A stretch of 64,000 bases of DNA from Bremerella sp. P1. Lineage in GTDB: Bacteria > Planctomycetota > Planctomycetia > Pirellulales > Pirellulaceae. Below, piece by piece: positions 10,062 through 19,612 of this stretch. Position 1 is the stretch's first letter. Every line of letters starts with the position of its first letter. Below the pieces are notes generated by a model. The model was given only the letters and a program-made list of their open reading frames with translations, was not told where the DNA came from and did no database searches. Both the position numbers and the translations under genes were made by a program. Where the stretch lies: NCBI RefSeq assembly GCF_028748185.1, contig NZ_CP118164.1, positions 6,721,814 to 6,785,813 on the forward strand, given 5' to 3'.

Positions 10062-11696
10062 TCAGTGGTTGAAACGAAATTCACTACAGGTCATCAAGGT
10101 CCAAATCGCGTCGGTCAGGCGACGGCTCTGGTCGTCGTCTACGGAAAGGTATTCAACAAACTTCTGGGTCTCTTCAGCAGTCGGACGCCGCGACAGGATC
10201 TGCAGATAAAGCCGATCAACCCGCTCTTCCCAGGGGGCCTCCGACTTGGAGATTGCCTCGTGCAAGCTTCCCGCGCGGTCGGAAATCAATGTATAGACTT
10301 GTCCGTTGTTCAGGTACAAGTGTTCGCTGAGTCCGCCTTGAAATACGCCTTCGCCATCGCCAGGGGCGCCAAAGAACTGAATCATGTAGTTCCAGGTAAC
10401 ACCGCGGAAGTCGAGACGTTTGTCCGTTGTCTGCTTGCTGGCTTCCAGCACCTTGTCGTATCCGCTGGCAAGCACCCAAGATTCGAGCAACTCCTCGGCG
10501 GACAGGGGACGATAGCGGGCGCGCTGGTACCACATCGGTTTTGCCGCCTCGGAGCTACCACGGGAAGATAGCTGATACGTCTTGCTATTGAGAATCTCGC
10601 CGATGAACCACTTCAAGTCGAAGTTATGATCGACCAATGCCTCGGTGAGTTCATCCAGCAGTTCCGGATGACTCGGCGGGTTGTTGGAACTGAGGTTGTC
10701 GATCGGATGGACAATGCCCATCCCCATGAATTGAGCCCAGACTCGGTTGGCGGCGGCTTTGGCGAAGTAGGGATTATCACGCTGAGTGATCCAATCGGCC
10801 AGGGCATCCTTGCGCGAGAACTTCGGCTTTGGTGGCATCTGTCCCGTTTTGAAGTTGCGATCTTCCTTGAAGTCCTCGGGAAGGGTTGGCTCAGTCAGCG
10901 AGTCGCCACTGAGGAACTTCGGCTTGACCCGTTCCCCCTTCTTGCCGACCTCGTCTGACTGGACTGGACCGGTGAACATGACGTCGCCCAGGTTCTTCTC
11001 ACCGATGGCATACGCCTTTTCGTCTTTCTTCTTTCCAATGTCGACGACCTGCAGCCGGGCGAGAAAAGCGGCCGTTCCGTAGAAGTCTAGCTGTGACCAC
11101 TCGTCGAACGGATGATCGTGGCACCGGGCACATTGCAGCTGCACGCCGAGAAACTGCTGGGTGATCGCCTGCGTGGCATCTTCCGGAGCATTCTTGTACT
11201 GCACGTAGTACATCGGAGCGCCTTGCTCGACGGTATTCCCCTCGGCACGCAGAATCTTCCGAACCCACTGGTCGTACGGGACGTTTTTATCGAACTGCTC
11301 GGCCAGCCAATCTTTGAAGCCTTCTCGTTTGTCGGTACCGAACCCAGGCGGGTTGCGACCAAAATAGACCATATCCCACACATCGGCCTGATGAAGGCTA
11401 TACCGCGGATGATCCAGCAGGCGGGCAATCAACTTGGCTCGCTTGTCAGACGACGGATCGTCCAGAAACTGCTTTGCTTCTTCGTGCGTGGGAATGATCC
11501 CCAGCAAATCAAGATAAACCCGGCGGAGAAACTCGGCATCGCTGGCAGGCTCGGCCGGTGTGATGTCATTCGCTTTCCAGGCATTGGCCACATGGCGGTC
11601 GATGACGTCGCGCAGACGTTCTTCACTCAATGCGATGCCTGGGGTCAAACAAGCAATGAGCAAGACCAGGGTGACCAGGGAACAGGAACGCGTCAT
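10062..11696 (-). CDS. DUF1549/DUF1553 domain protein (planctomycete cytochrome C-like), exported
   Basis: The start is placed at ATG 11696, because MTRSCSLVTLVLLIACLTPGIAL is a Sec signal; the frame is open further upstream but those codons do not look like protein. DUF1549 covers residues ~30-250 with the family motif QCARCHDHPFDEW, which contains a CxxCH haem-binding-like motif. DUF1553 covers ~290-540 with YFAKAAANRVWAQFMGMGIV, RPLSAEELLESW and YLQILSRRPTAEE. 544 residues is at the short end for the family because no N-terminal PSCyt1 domain is present. First gene of the leftward sulfatase run and divergent from a GntR/LacI-type regulator, so this cluster is probably regulated by carbohydrate. 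Confidence 0.92.
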   Translation of the reverse strand: MTRSCSLVTLVLLIACLTPGIALSEERLRDVIDRHVANAWKANDITPAEPASDAEFLRRVYLDLLGIIPTHEEAKQFLDDPSSDKRAKLIARLLDHPRYSLHQADVWDMVYFGRNPPGFGTDKREGFKDWLAEQFDKNVPYDQWVRKILRAEGNTVEQGAPMYYVQYKNAPEDATQAITQQFLGVQLQCARCHDHPFDEWSQLDFYGTAAFLARLQVVDIGKKKDEKAYAIGEKNLGDVMFTGPVQSDEVGKKGERVKPKFLSGDSLTEPTLPEDFKEDRNFKTGQMPPKPKFSRKDALADWITQRDNPYFAKAAANRVWAQFMGMGIVHPIDNLSSNNPPSHPELLDELTEALVDHNFDLKWFIGEILNSKTYQLSSRGSSEAAKPMWYQRARYRPLSAEELLESWVLASGYDKVLEASKQTTDKRLDFRGVTWNYMIQFFGAPGDGEGVFQGGLSEHLYLNNGQVYTLISDRAGSLHEAISKSEAPWEERVDRLYLQILSRRPTAEETQKFVEYLSVDDDQSRRLTDAIWTLMTCSEFRFNH

Positions 11697-11908
11697 GGCA
11701 GGGGCTCCGTACTCGCAGCACTGGGAGAGGAGAAGCCGGTTGGCTTGGCCGGGAGGAGTCTCAGCAGACCAACGCTTGGGGCAGCACCGATCTACTGTCC
11801 TGCATTCTAGCAAGGTTGGTCCGCATAGTCGCAATGGATTACACTATTACAGAACATTTGTATTTGTGTCATTCATCACAGACTTGCGCGACAACGGCAA
11901 TTTAGAGT
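11697..11908. promoter_or_regulatory. Divergent promoter region between sulfatase cluster and its regulator
   Basis: This is the 212-base gap between two divergent starts. The AT-rich part at 11835-11895 is the only plausible place for both promoters and for an operator of the neighbouring regulator. I see no strong palindrome there, only weak ACA/TGT half-sites, so no operator is claimed. Confidence 0.45.
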
Positions 11909-13069
11909 ATGAACGCGAAACGAAAGCGTCGCTCCGACGCCAAGGCCGATCCGCAGCAGCACGAACCGGACGGCCTCGACCGTATTGATCGGCCACTCTC
12001 GCTGACGGCGCAAGTGGAACGAACGCTGCGTGCGGCGATCAACGACGGCATCTTTACCGGCAATCGCTTGCCGACCAGCTTGGAACTGGCCGAACAGCTA
12101 GGCGTCAGCCGAGAGACGGTACGGCTCGCTCTGGAATCGCTGCAGCAGGAAGGCTTGCTCGTAAAGCACCGTCGCCGAGGCACGTTCCTGAATCCGCCTG
12201 AGGTTCCCCAGCGTCTGCCTGTAGCCTCGCGGACGATTGGCTATCTGCAAGGAGATTTCAGCAACGAACGAGGCGAGTCGGAGGCAATCATCCAAGGCGT
12301 CAGCGGCGCCATGTTTGAAGGGGCGCTCGGCAGGGCAAGTGAAGCCGGCTACCACGTGCTGGCCAAGAGCGCTCGCATCGCCAATCTCAACGATTCCCTT
12401 CTCGACTTACTCGCCCACGGCCAATTGCGCGGCGTCATCTTTGCTTCGATCGCCGAGCAAAAGATCTTGAAGCGACTAACCGGCATGAACATTCCGGCCG
12501 TTCTGCTGGATCACGATCTCCACCTGCCCAAGTTCAGTTCCGTCCGGCCTGATACGTACGGCGGAACGCAGTTGGCCGTTGAGCACCTGGCCCAGCTAGG
12601 GCATCGCCGGATTGCCGTTGCCCAGTGGCATCAGGAAGACCTAAACCCCTGGCAAGTTCGCGGCTACCGAGAAGGGATGCGCAGCGCCGGCCTCCGTTGC
12701 CGCCGAGCATGGGAACTATCGGTTGCCGTCAATCGAGCTGGGGCAGCAAGCGTTGTTCAATCGATCCTCGATACCTCGCCCCGACCAACCGCCGTCATCT
12801 GCTTCAACAATGCCCTGGCTAACTTTGTCCTGGAAGAGGCCATCAACCGCCAATTGCGTGTCCCAGAGGATCTGAGCATCGTCGGAGGCGGTGGAAGCAA
12901 CGTGATTGGCCTCACCTGCGTTCAACTCGACTGGCAAGCGATGGGCCGCCGAGCCATGGAACTACTGCTGGGTGCCATCGACTCAGAGGAGGTCCATACC
13001 CCGGCACACGAAATCGTCTCTTACACTCTGCAACCTGGGAAAACGACTGGGGGGCCCGAGGCATCTTGA
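11909..13069 (+). CDS. GntR-type winged-helix regulator with LacI-type sugar-binding domain
   Basis: The N-terminal winged helix of the GntR family spans residues ~30-95, with PTSLELAEQLGVSRETVRLALESLQQEGLL and the wing RRRGTF. From ~110 on it follows the periplasmic-binding-protein fold of LacI/GalR regulators: HLAQLGHRRIAVAQW, RGYREGMRSAG, PTAVICFNNALANFVLEEA, VPEDLSIVGGGGS and MGRRAMELLL. This AraR-like hybrid architecture normally senses a sugar. The gene is divergent from the DUF1549-DUF1501-WD40-sulfatase run, so the likely job is control of that polysaccharide-linked cluster; the ligand is unknown. The N-terminus before the HTH is basic (MNAKRKRRSDAK). Confidence 0.9.
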   Translation: MNAKRKRRSDAKADPQQHEPDGLDRIDRPLSLTAQVERTLRAAINDGIFTGNRLPTSLELAEQLGVSRETVRLALESLQQEGLLVKHRRRGTFLNPPEVPQRLPVASRTIGYLQGDFSNERGESEAIIQGVSGAMFEGALGRASEAGYHVLAKSARIANLNDSLLDLLAHGQLRGVIFASIAEQKILKRLTGMNIPAVLLDHDLHLPKFSSVRPDTYGGTQLAVEHLAQLGHRRIAVAQWHQEDLNPWQVRGYREGMRSAGLRCRRAWELSVAVNRAGAASVVQSILDTSPRPTAVICFNNALANFVLEEAINRQLRVPEDLSIVGGGGSNVIGLTCVQLDWQAMGRRAMELLLGAIDSEEVHTPAHEIVSYTLQPGKTTGGPEAS

Positions 13070-13227
13070 TCGCGAAAGCAATCGTTCTGCATGGGGAAGA
13101 CCGCGCATCGAAACACCGAATTCGAGACTAACTTCGTCGCCTGCGATGCGGTAGCATGAAAGAACCGGAGTGCCAGCTATTTACCTGAAGGCACAGGCAG
13201 TTCACATCGACCCCGTAAAGCTTAACC

Positions 13228-13740
13228 ATGGCGACGTACAACGGAATTGGCACCGTTCGATACGATTGGCAGCGGCGTGACGACACCACGGCCAACGCGA
13301 CCGTTTGGTTTGTCATCTTCTTCCTGCCCATCTACCCTTTGCGGCGCGAACACGTTCGCGTTCATGGCTCTGGCATTCGCAAGGGAACCCCGATGGAAAC
13401 AATCGCTGCGATGTTCGGATTCGGCCAAGGCTTTCATTCGGAAATCGAAGTCTTAGGACCGACGTCCAATGCGCTGTGGCGGATCGCCCGCACGTATCTG
13501 TTAGGCTGGATCGTCGTCCCGCTGCTGGGCTTGATGGGGCCGGTGCTCCTTTTTACCGTGATGATCAACATCACCCAGGCCATCGGCTACGACATGAAAT
13601 CGGACGGTGCCTGGCTACCGATGATTACGGGGATCTTGGGGCTTCTCTGGATCGGCTGCCTGGTGGCGTACATCCTCGACCGATCCGCAGGTCGGCATCA
13701 TATCTATGATCCGACCAAAGAGCCTTCTTCCGATTCCTGA
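13228..13740 (+). CDS. Small membrane protein of unknown function
   Basis: 170 residues with three hydrophobic segments: WFVIFFLPIYPL (~27-38), a long one at ~88-115 (YLLGWIVVPLLGLMGPVLLFTVMI) and MITGILGLLWIGCLVAYIL (~132-150). The N-terminal part, MATYNGIGTVRY followed by FFLPIYPLRREHVRV, resembles planctomycete proteins of this size that lack a named domain. A weak ribosome site precedes the ATG. It stands alone between the GntR/LacI regulator and a convergent LamG gene, so context gives no function. Confidence 0.75.
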   Translation: MATYNGIGTVRYDWQRRDDTTANATVWFVIFFLPIYPLRREHVRVHGSGIRKGTPMETIAAMFGFGQGFHSEIEVLGPTSNALWRIARTYLLGWIVVPLLGLMGPVLLFTVMINITQAIGYDMKSDGAWLPMITGILGLLWIGCLVAYILDRSAGRHHIYDPTKEPSSDS

Positions 13741-13808
13741 TCGGTGATACGGCGAAGACGGCCCGGCGTCCAACAATGCCAGTCGCGGCTCCACAGCTTG
13801 ATGCCAAA

Positions 13809-14798
13809 CTACTCGGTGAACTCCATCAAGTGTCGAATCTCTTCTACCGAGAGTGCTTTGCGAAAGATGCAGAACTCATCGATAGATCCATGAAAATTGT
13901 ACATGTGATCGCTTCCGGGCGCGTTGTTCCAAAAGTCGCCGATGTACACGTCATCGCGAACGTACTCAGTTCGGTTGGTGTTCTGCAACACGCGCGACCG
14001 CTTCTCGCAGAGTTGCTCTCCATTGACAAAGAGCTTCATCCGCCCCTTCTGAAAGGTCGCCGCCACATGCGACCACTGATTCGTGGCGATCTCCTCCTCG
14101 GCCACAATGCTGTCCGAAATGAAGACCTGATTACGATCGGCTACCCCCAGGGCAAGAGATCCTGACGGAGTGATGGCGAAGATGTAGTCTCCATTGCTTC
14201 CCTGACTATCCCATTTGCAGCAAATAAAGTGACCTGCCCAAGAAGCGTCATGCTTTCCCCAAGGATAAACAGGTTGGTCCTCTCTTCCCTCATGTCCCTT
14301 CCAAGGAGTGTACTGGATTTTGGTCGGATAGATCCAAGCGGCCAGCGTGAATTGATAATCGGTATCGAGCGCTGGATGATCCTTAAGAACGAGATATCCC
14401 TTGCCCGGAAAATGAATAGCCTGACCGGGTCGGCCCTGGCGATCCTCAACACTGGACGGAAATCGCGTGTGCCGATGCCGTAGCTGAGTGGCATCCATCG
14501 GAAGATAAACAACTAGGCCAGGCCCAAACATCCGCAGGTAAATGGCCTTGGCTCGCGCACGCACTTCGGCGGATTCGCTCGACATCGCAGCCTGAACCGC
14601 TCCCATCGCTGGCTTGCCGATCTGAACCAATCGGTGGTGCGCTACCCCACGCTTAGAGAACGTATCGGCATCAAGCTGCTGCACCAACTCTTGAATGTCC
14701 GCGTCTGAGACTTGTTCGGCAACTTCCTGCTGAGCAAGACCGACTTCGACCGCCATCAAGAGAATGACGGGAACCATGGCAAGAAGCTTAGATCGCAC
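13809..14798 (-). CDS. Exported LamG/concanavalin-like domain protein
   Basis: The GTG start at 14798 has GGAA seven bases before it and opens a Sec signal (LLAMVPVILLMAVEVGLAQ). Residues ~30-95 are a short alpha-helical HEAT-like part (LVQQLDADTFSKRGVAHHRLVQIG, EVRARAKAIYLRMFG). Residues ~95-329 are a LamG_3 jelly roll with FTLAAWIYPT, WSHVAATFQKGRMKLFVNGEQL, VYIGDFWN and the usual end FHGSIDEFCIFRKALSVEEIRHLM. Such domains bind carbohydrates or proteins outside the cytoplasm. It is followed after 124 bases by another HEAT-type exported protein on the same strand upstream (14923-15810). Confidence 0.85.
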   Translation of the reverse strand: MRSKLLAMVPVILLMAVEVGLAQQEVAEQVSDADIQELVQQLDADTFSKRGVAHHRLVQIGKPAMGAVQAAMSSESAEVRARAKAIYLRMFGPGLVVYLPMDATQLRHRHTRFPSSVEDRQGRPGQAIHFPGKGYLVLKDHPALDTDYQFTLAAWIYPTKIQYTPWKGHEGREDQPVYPWGKHDASWAGHFICCKWDSQGSNGDYIFAITPSGSLALGVADRNQVFISDSIVAEEEIATNQWSHVAATFQKGRMKLFVNGEQLCEKRSRVLQNTNRTEYVRDDVYIGDFWNNAPGSDHMYNFHGSIDEFCIFRKALSVEEIRHLMEFTE

Positions 14799-14922
14799 CG
14801 TGTCGTTCCTCGTGCGTCGAAACTAGCTAGATCAACAGACAGCCGCGAGGACAACACCTCAAGCGGCTCGTGCACATCGCCTCTCTTATTAATACCGATC
14901 TTCCCCTGGAGTGACAAATAGA

Positions 14923-15810
14923 TTACGTCCCAGGATCTTCATCTTCCGAACCGTTCACCTCTTCTCGTATCACTGGCTTTTCCACTTCGACTCCCCAAGA
15001 CTTCAGCGTCTGATAGGCCGCGTTTCGGATGCCGTAATAGCGGACCTCGATCCCGTTGTTGTTCAGCGGATGGCGCAAGTAGGCCCATCCTGGATCACCC
15101 AGCAGCGATTTAACGCGGGCGATGTTCTCTTCCGATTTGAAATATCGCAGTGCGCGAGCGGCTTGCTCTCGCTCCTGGTAGTTCTCCGAACCAAGGAACT
15201 GGATTGCCCGCTGTTCGAGCTGCTTGTCGACCGGCACATTCAGAATGAGCCCGTGATACTTGTCCCACTGGGTATCCGCGATCCGCTTGCGGGGGACATG
15301 CAGTCCGAATGTGTGGATCCGCTTAATCGCCGGCGACGCCTGATCGAGTGCTTCTTTGGCAGCCGCAATGACAGCCTCCGGTTCACGAAGCAATGTGAAG
15401 TCTGCTTTCATGACTTCCTGCTTGCCGGACTCAAGTTCGATCACCTTCGTCTCGTACGGGGCGTTGTCATCGTAAAGAACCAACAAGCGGCACGATCGCT
15501 CCATCCAATCCTTCAGCACGGACAGGTCGCGTGGAATGTCCGCTTGAACCCGATCGTACGGAACGTCGTTAAACACTTCCCGTTTCAAGTTCTGCTCGAC
15601 TTCGATCGACGTGTGGTAAACCTCTCGACCGTCGACTTGCTTCGCGTCACCAATCTTGATGAGCTTGGCCACAAAGACCAGATCGGCATTCCGGACGGTA
15701 CTTTCGATACTCTCGGCCTGGGCGACCAGTGGTTGCCCGTGGGCTTCGCTGGAGACAAACAGAAACAACCCAAACGTGATGAGCGACTTCAAGCAAACAC
15801 TTCCCATCAT
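14923..15810 (-). CDS. Exported HEAT-repeat-like protein
   Basis: A signal peptide (LKSLITFGLFLFVSSEAHG) is followed by a region of unknown fold up to ~190 and then HEAT-like helices, EREQAARALRYF and EVRYYGIRNAAYQTLKSWGVEVEKPV, an ending seen in many planctomycete proteins. Two adjacent ATGs are possible; the second (15807) is better spaced from GGAGG. The gene follows a strong intrinsic terminator (15863-15911), so it has its own promoter in the 15811-15860 gap or depends on read-through. Function unknown. Confidence 0.8.
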   Translation of the reverse strand: MMGSVCLKSLITFGLFLFVSSEAHGQPLVAQAESIESTVRNADLVFVAKLIKIGDAKQVDGREVYHTSIEVEQNLKREVFNDVPYDRVQADIPRDLSVLKDWMERSCRLLVLYDDNAPYETKVIELESGKQEVMKADFTLLREPEAVIAAAKEALDQASPAIKRIHTFGLHVPRKRIADTQWDKYHGLILNVPVDKQLEQRAIQFLGSENYQEREQAARALRYFKSEENIARVKSLLGDPGWAYLRHPLNNNGIEVRYYGIRNAAYQTLKSWGVEVEKPVIREEVNGSEDEDPGT

Positions 15811-15862
15811 CGCCTCCCAGGTTCAACAAATGCTGCCCAGCCGATGCATACCGAATTCGAAA

Positions 15863-15911
15863 TAAAAAAAGGCCTTGAAATGGTTCGCTTGTGGCAAACC
15901 ACTCCAAGGCC
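15863..15911 (-). terminator. Rho-independent terminator of the large arylsulfatase gene
   Basis: Read on the minus strand, arms 15911-15894 and 15888-15871 pair at 15 of 18 positions, starting with a perfect GGCCTTG/CAAGGCC, and are followed by a T-rich tract (CCTTTTTTTATTT). It begins 13 bases after the sulfatase stop codon at 15925. Confidence 0.92.
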
Positions 15912-15924
15912 ACATGCTCAGGGC

Positions 15925-18354
15925 TTAATGCGTATTCATGATAGCCCGTGCCATTTCTTTACGTAGACGCTCCTTCTCTTCGGGGCTGAGGCTCTCGGGG
16001 TCGAGGACCACAGCAAACCGCTTCAGAGTACCGGAGAATTCATACGGCATCTTGTCCGCATAGTCTTCGACGACCGGCGTGCCCGTATCTTCACCGACAT
16101 CGAACGTTTCATCCAGAGAGAACCGTACGCCGATGGTATTGGGGATTTCATCCTTGGCAACTTCCTTCTCATTGACCAACAAGGTGCCGGTCGCTGCCTT
16201 GCCGATACCTCCGCCCTGGTAGTCAAACTTAAACCGCAGGACGTGATCACCCGGTGGAAGAGCCTGATCCGAGGCGACACGATACTTGTGCTGCGGCTGA
16301 TTCGACAGGGCATACACAAACTCTGGCTTGCCATCTTGCAACATCAGCGCCCAGCCGCCGAAGCGCCCGCCTATCGTGGCAAGAACTCCACTGGCACCTT
16401 TCTGCGGAACCGTAATTTCCGCGGCGACGTTCCACGACTTGTTCTTGAAGTCAGGAGCCGAGCCTTCAGGAATACGGATCATGCCCGGGTAATAAACAAA
16501 CTCCGAACGTCCCGTTGTCAGGCTGGGTCGAATCGACGGATCGGCCCGCGAAGCGAAGCTGGAATCGAGTGGGTAAACGTTGTACTTTTTCGCCTCCGAT
16601 GCGAAGACATCCTGAAGTTCCTTCAGCTTTTCAGGGTGCTGAGAAGCAAGGTTATTGGACTGGCTGAAGTCCTTGTCAACGTTGTAAAGCTCCCACTGAT
16701 AGTCATCGGGGTTTGGCTCGTCGCCGATAGTGATCCACGGCAGACGAAGCGGAGTCGTACAAGCGACCCAGCCATCCTTATAGATAGCGCGGTTTCCGAC
16801 CAGCTCGAAGTACTGCGTGGAATGCTCGGTGGGAACCTTCGCATCGTCAAACGTGTAGACAAGGCTCGTCCCGTCGATGGGCTTCTGTTTGACACCATTG
16901 ACCGATTCAGGCGGAGTAATGCCGGCTGCTTCATAGATCGTGGGAACAATGTCGATCACATGACAGAACTGGTTTCGAACTCCACCCTGATCCTTGATTC
17001 GGTCGGGCCACGAGATCACCAGGCCGTTGCGCGTGCCGCCAAAGTGAGATGCAACCTGCTTGGTCCACTGCATGGGCGAATCCATTGCATGTGCCCAACC
17101 AACCGGGTAATGGTTGTAGGTCAGCGGGCCGCCCAACTCATCGATCATCGAGAGCAGGAACGGCAGGTCTTCGGTCACGCCGTTACCGGCGGTCGCAACT
17201 TCGTTAGTGGTGCCTTGCAGCGTGCCTTCGGGGCTGGCTCCGTTGTCGCCCTGAATGTAAATCACGATAGTATTTTCGAGTTGGCCCGATTCCTCGATGG
17301 CATCGATCACGCGACCGATATGGTGATCGGCATGACTCAACGCGCCGGCGTAAACCTCCATCATTCGCGAGAACAGTCGCTTCTGATCATCCGACAAGGA
17401 ATCCCACGAGGCAATCTCCTCGGGACGTTTGGTCAGTTGCGTATCGTTTGGTACGACACCTAATTCTTTCTGCCGAGCGAGGGTTTCCTCGCGAACCTTA
17501 TCCCACCCCTGATCGAATTTTCCCTTGTACTTTTCAATCCATTCCTTCGGTGCATGGTGAGGCGCATGAGCGGTACCGGTTGCATAGTACAACAGCCACG
17601 GCTTATCAGGAGCGAGTGCGTTTTGTGTTCGCATCCAGGCAATGGCCTTGTCGGCCATATCGCGGTCGAAGATATAATCATCAACGCCCAGGTAAGGTTC
17701 GATTGGTCGAGTATTTTCATACAACGCAGGGTGCCACTGGTCGGAGTCGCCGCCAATGAATCCGTAGAAGTATTCGAAGCCCAAGCCAACCGGCCATAGG
17801 TCGAAAGGCCCTGCCTGACTCGACATCCAGTCCGGCACGTTGTGCATCTTGCCGTACCACGAGGTGTTGTAGCCATTTTGCTTCAGCACTTCTCCCACCG
17901 ATGCCGCACTCTTGGGCACCAGCGAGTTGTAGCCTGGGTAACCGGTGGCAAATTCCGTGATCACGCCACTGGCAACCGAATGGTGGTTCCGCCCGGTGAT
18001 CAATGCGGCGCGCGTGGGAGAACAAAGGGCCGTGGTGTGAAACATGTTGTACCGCAGGCCACGTTCGGCAAGCCGGTCGAAGTTCGGTGTCTGAACCGGG
18101 CCGCCAAACGTGCTACTCGCGCCAAAGCCAACGTCATCCGTAAGAATCAGGAGAACGTTGGGAGCGCCCTTCGGGGCCTGAATGTCTTGGGGGAAGTCCG
18201 GCGTCGAATCGGTCGCCAGGCGTTCGACCTTACCTTTAAAAGGTGCTTGAGGAATCGGTAGCTGCGACCGATCCAAATCTTGTGCGACAGCGCTGTGGCC
18301 TGCGATGGCAACGATAAGCATGCTTATCGTGAGGAAACCCAACCTGCATCTCAT
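15925..18354 (-). CDS. Arylsulfatase, AtsA-like, exported
   Basis: 809 residues, much longer than the sulfatase at 5936. A Sec signal occupies residues 1-24. The catalytic domain has NVLLILTDDVGFG with Asp73/Asp74 and the formylglycine site Cys111 in LCSPTRAALITGRNHH, followed by GVITEFATGYPGY, WYGKMHN, YIQGDNGAS and HVIDIVPTIYEAAGI. These match the Pseudomonas AtsA type of arylsulfatase. Residues ~640-800 form an additional beta-rich domain (MIRIPEGSAPDFKNKSWNV..., KFDYQGGGIGKAATGTL). GGAGA precedes the ATG. It is a single-gene unit ending in a strong terminator. Substrate unknown; maturation of Cys111 needs a formylglycine-generating enzyme encoded elsewhere. Confidence 0.95.
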   Translation of the reverse strand: MRCRLGFLTISMLIVAIAGHSAVAQDLDRSQLPIPQAPFKGKVERLATDSTPDFPQDIQAPKGAPNVLLILTDDVGFGASSTFGGPVQTPNFDRLAERGLRYNMFHTTALCSPTRAALITGRNHHSVASGVITEFATGYPGYNSLVPKSAASVGEVLKQNGYNTSWYGKMHNVPDWMSSQAGPFDLWPVGLGFEYFYGFIGGDSDQWHPALYENTRPIEPYLGVDDYIFDRDMADKAIAWMRTQNALAPDKPWLLYYATGTAHAPHHAPKEWIEKYKGKFDQGWDKVREETLARQKELGVVPNDTQLTKRPEEIASWDSLSDDQKRLFSRMMEVYAGALSHADHHIGRVIDAIEESGQLENTIVIYIQGDNGASPEGTLQGTTNEVATAGNGVTEDLPFLLSMIDELGGPLTYNHYPVGWAHAMDSPMQWTKQVASHFGGTRNGLVISWPDRIKDQGGVRNQFCHVIDIVPTIYEAAGITPPESVNGVKQKPIDGTSLVYTFDDAKVPTEHSTQYFELVGNRAIYKDGWVACTTPLRLPWITIGDEPNPDDYQWELYNVDKDFSQSNNLASQHPEKLKELQDVFASEAKKYNVYPLDSSFASRADPSIRPSLTTGRSEFVYYPGMIRIPEGSAPDFKNKSWNVAAEITVPQKGASGVLATIGGRFGGWALMLQDGKPEFVYALSNQPQHKYRVASDQALPPGDHVLRFKFDYQGGGIGKAATGTLLVNEKEVAKDEIPNTIGVRFSLDETFDVGEDTGTPVVEDYADKMPYEFSGTLKRFAVVLDPESLSPEEKERLRKEMARAIMNTH

Positions 18355-18453
18355 GATTGTTTTCTCCGTGGTAGGGTGAAACCCGCTTCAGAATTCCGAA
18401 GGCAACCTCGCATGGCTGCCGGGGCTATCGATGAACAACTAGTCACACTTCTA

Positions 18454-18573
18454 TTACCTCTGAGCTCCGTTAGTCTCCTTCAACAAGAATAGCGGCAGCA
18501 TGAGGCCGGCAAAGTAAGACATAATCACGATCGACAAGAGTTCGATCGCATGGTCGGGCAGAAAATCGGCCAC
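18454..18573 (-). CDS. Possible small membrane protein, 39 aa
   Basis: A GTG at 18573 with GAGGAT five bases before it opens 39 codons. The product starts VADFLPDHAIELL, continues with one hydrophobic helix (LLSIVIMSYFAGLMLPLFLL) and ends KETNGAQR. The combination of a good ribosome site, a single transmembrane segment and a charged tail makes it a plausible small protein, but it could equally be a relic of a larger membrane protein. It is on the same strand as, and upstream of, the AtsA-like sulfatase. Confidence 0.35.
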   Translation of the reverse strand: MADFLPDHAIELLSIVIMSYFAGLMLPLFLLKETNGAQR

Positions 18574-19262
18574 GGATGATCCTCAGCGTATTGCCGAGGC
18601 CATGTAAGGCCGTCGCTCCCATGACTTGCAACATCGGACGTCCTCCCGACTAGGACGTATCTCAAGTTGACGCGGCATCCGGCAATCCGTTGGGCGGAAA
18701 GAGCGCTTGATCGTGATCTCGCTACGAATCGTGTTACGCCTGTCAGGTTGCCTGTTCAAACCATGAACCAGCATCCGAAAGACGTCTCGCTACCGCGTTG
18801 TCTTAGCGATCAGCAAGCTAGGTGAACGTCAATCTCACGGAAGAGAAGTAGAGGGACCGTTCGTGACTTCCGCATCTGCGACGGAAACAACGCAATGGTT
18901 TCCTTCCAAGGTACGAAACAACGAATCGACAACCAACCAAATTCGTCGATTCTTATTCGATTTTTCAAAGCCTCGTACGTTGATCTAGCATTTTACGCAA
19001 CCCATCGGAAATGATAGTTCTATCCGTGGAATGTCATCTAAATCGACCGCATAATCGAATGAAATGCGCCGCATTAACATCCTTTTTGGAGATTTCGACA
19101 GCATAGGCCTAAAAAGTTTCGCTGGGCGACGGTCGCTAGACCGAAGACGGTTATCCTTCCCGCACAAACATGTAGAACGTGGTGCCACTATTCAGATCCT
19201 TTTTGCACGAGGCCCCAGCACTCTTCCGGCGCGAGCAGCGACTTCAAGCAAACGCTTCGCAC

Positions 19263-19398
19263 GTGTGCCACTGCCGCCCTCGGCAGTGCGACTGGGGACA
19301 CGCCCGTTCCAGGAGAAAACCACTAGATAACGGACAACCTGATTTCGAATAGCAACTCCGACAGACACAAGACACTGCCGAGGGCGGCAGTGGCACAC
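19263..19398. repeat. REPIN-like pair of inverted hairpin repeats
   Basis: 19263-19288 (GTGTGCCACTGCCGCCCTCG plus GCAGTG) is itself a hairpin, CACTGCCG/CGGCAGTG with a CCCT loop. An exact inverted copy stands at 19373-19398. The whole unit of 136 bases could form a long cruciform. The same 26-base element recurs elsewhere in the window (27832), and variants at 21958, 22028, 50803 and 58292. Confidence 0.85.
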
Positions 19399-19612
19399 AA
19401 AGACATTGCCGCTGGCGGGTGCCACCCAGCCGCAAGCTTGAACGGTCCGCCTAACGATTCGCTACAGTTGACCCTGCAGGCCGACGCGCGTTTGGTTAAT
19501 TCCCTTCATTCACGGTAGAATCGGATTGGAGCCTTGTTCACTTCGAGCAGGGCAACTTAGCTTTAACATTATCTGGCTGAATTGGTCGCACCAATCGCTC
19601 TACTGACTTCAA

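Larger units (their letters stand above)
18355..19612. other. Long gene-poor region
   Basis: 1.26 kb without a convincing large gene on either strand. It contains the promoter side of the arylsulfatase (18360-18450), a possible 39-codon membrane peptide (18454-18573, -) and a pair of inverted hairpin repeats (19263-19398). The remaining sequence has no long open frame with coding character and may hold decayed genes. Confidence 0.55.

Noticed and set aside
11835-11895. Possible operator palindrome for the GntR/LacI regulator
   Set aside because: ACA and TGT half-sites exist but do not form a consistent inverted repeat, so calling an operator would be a guess.
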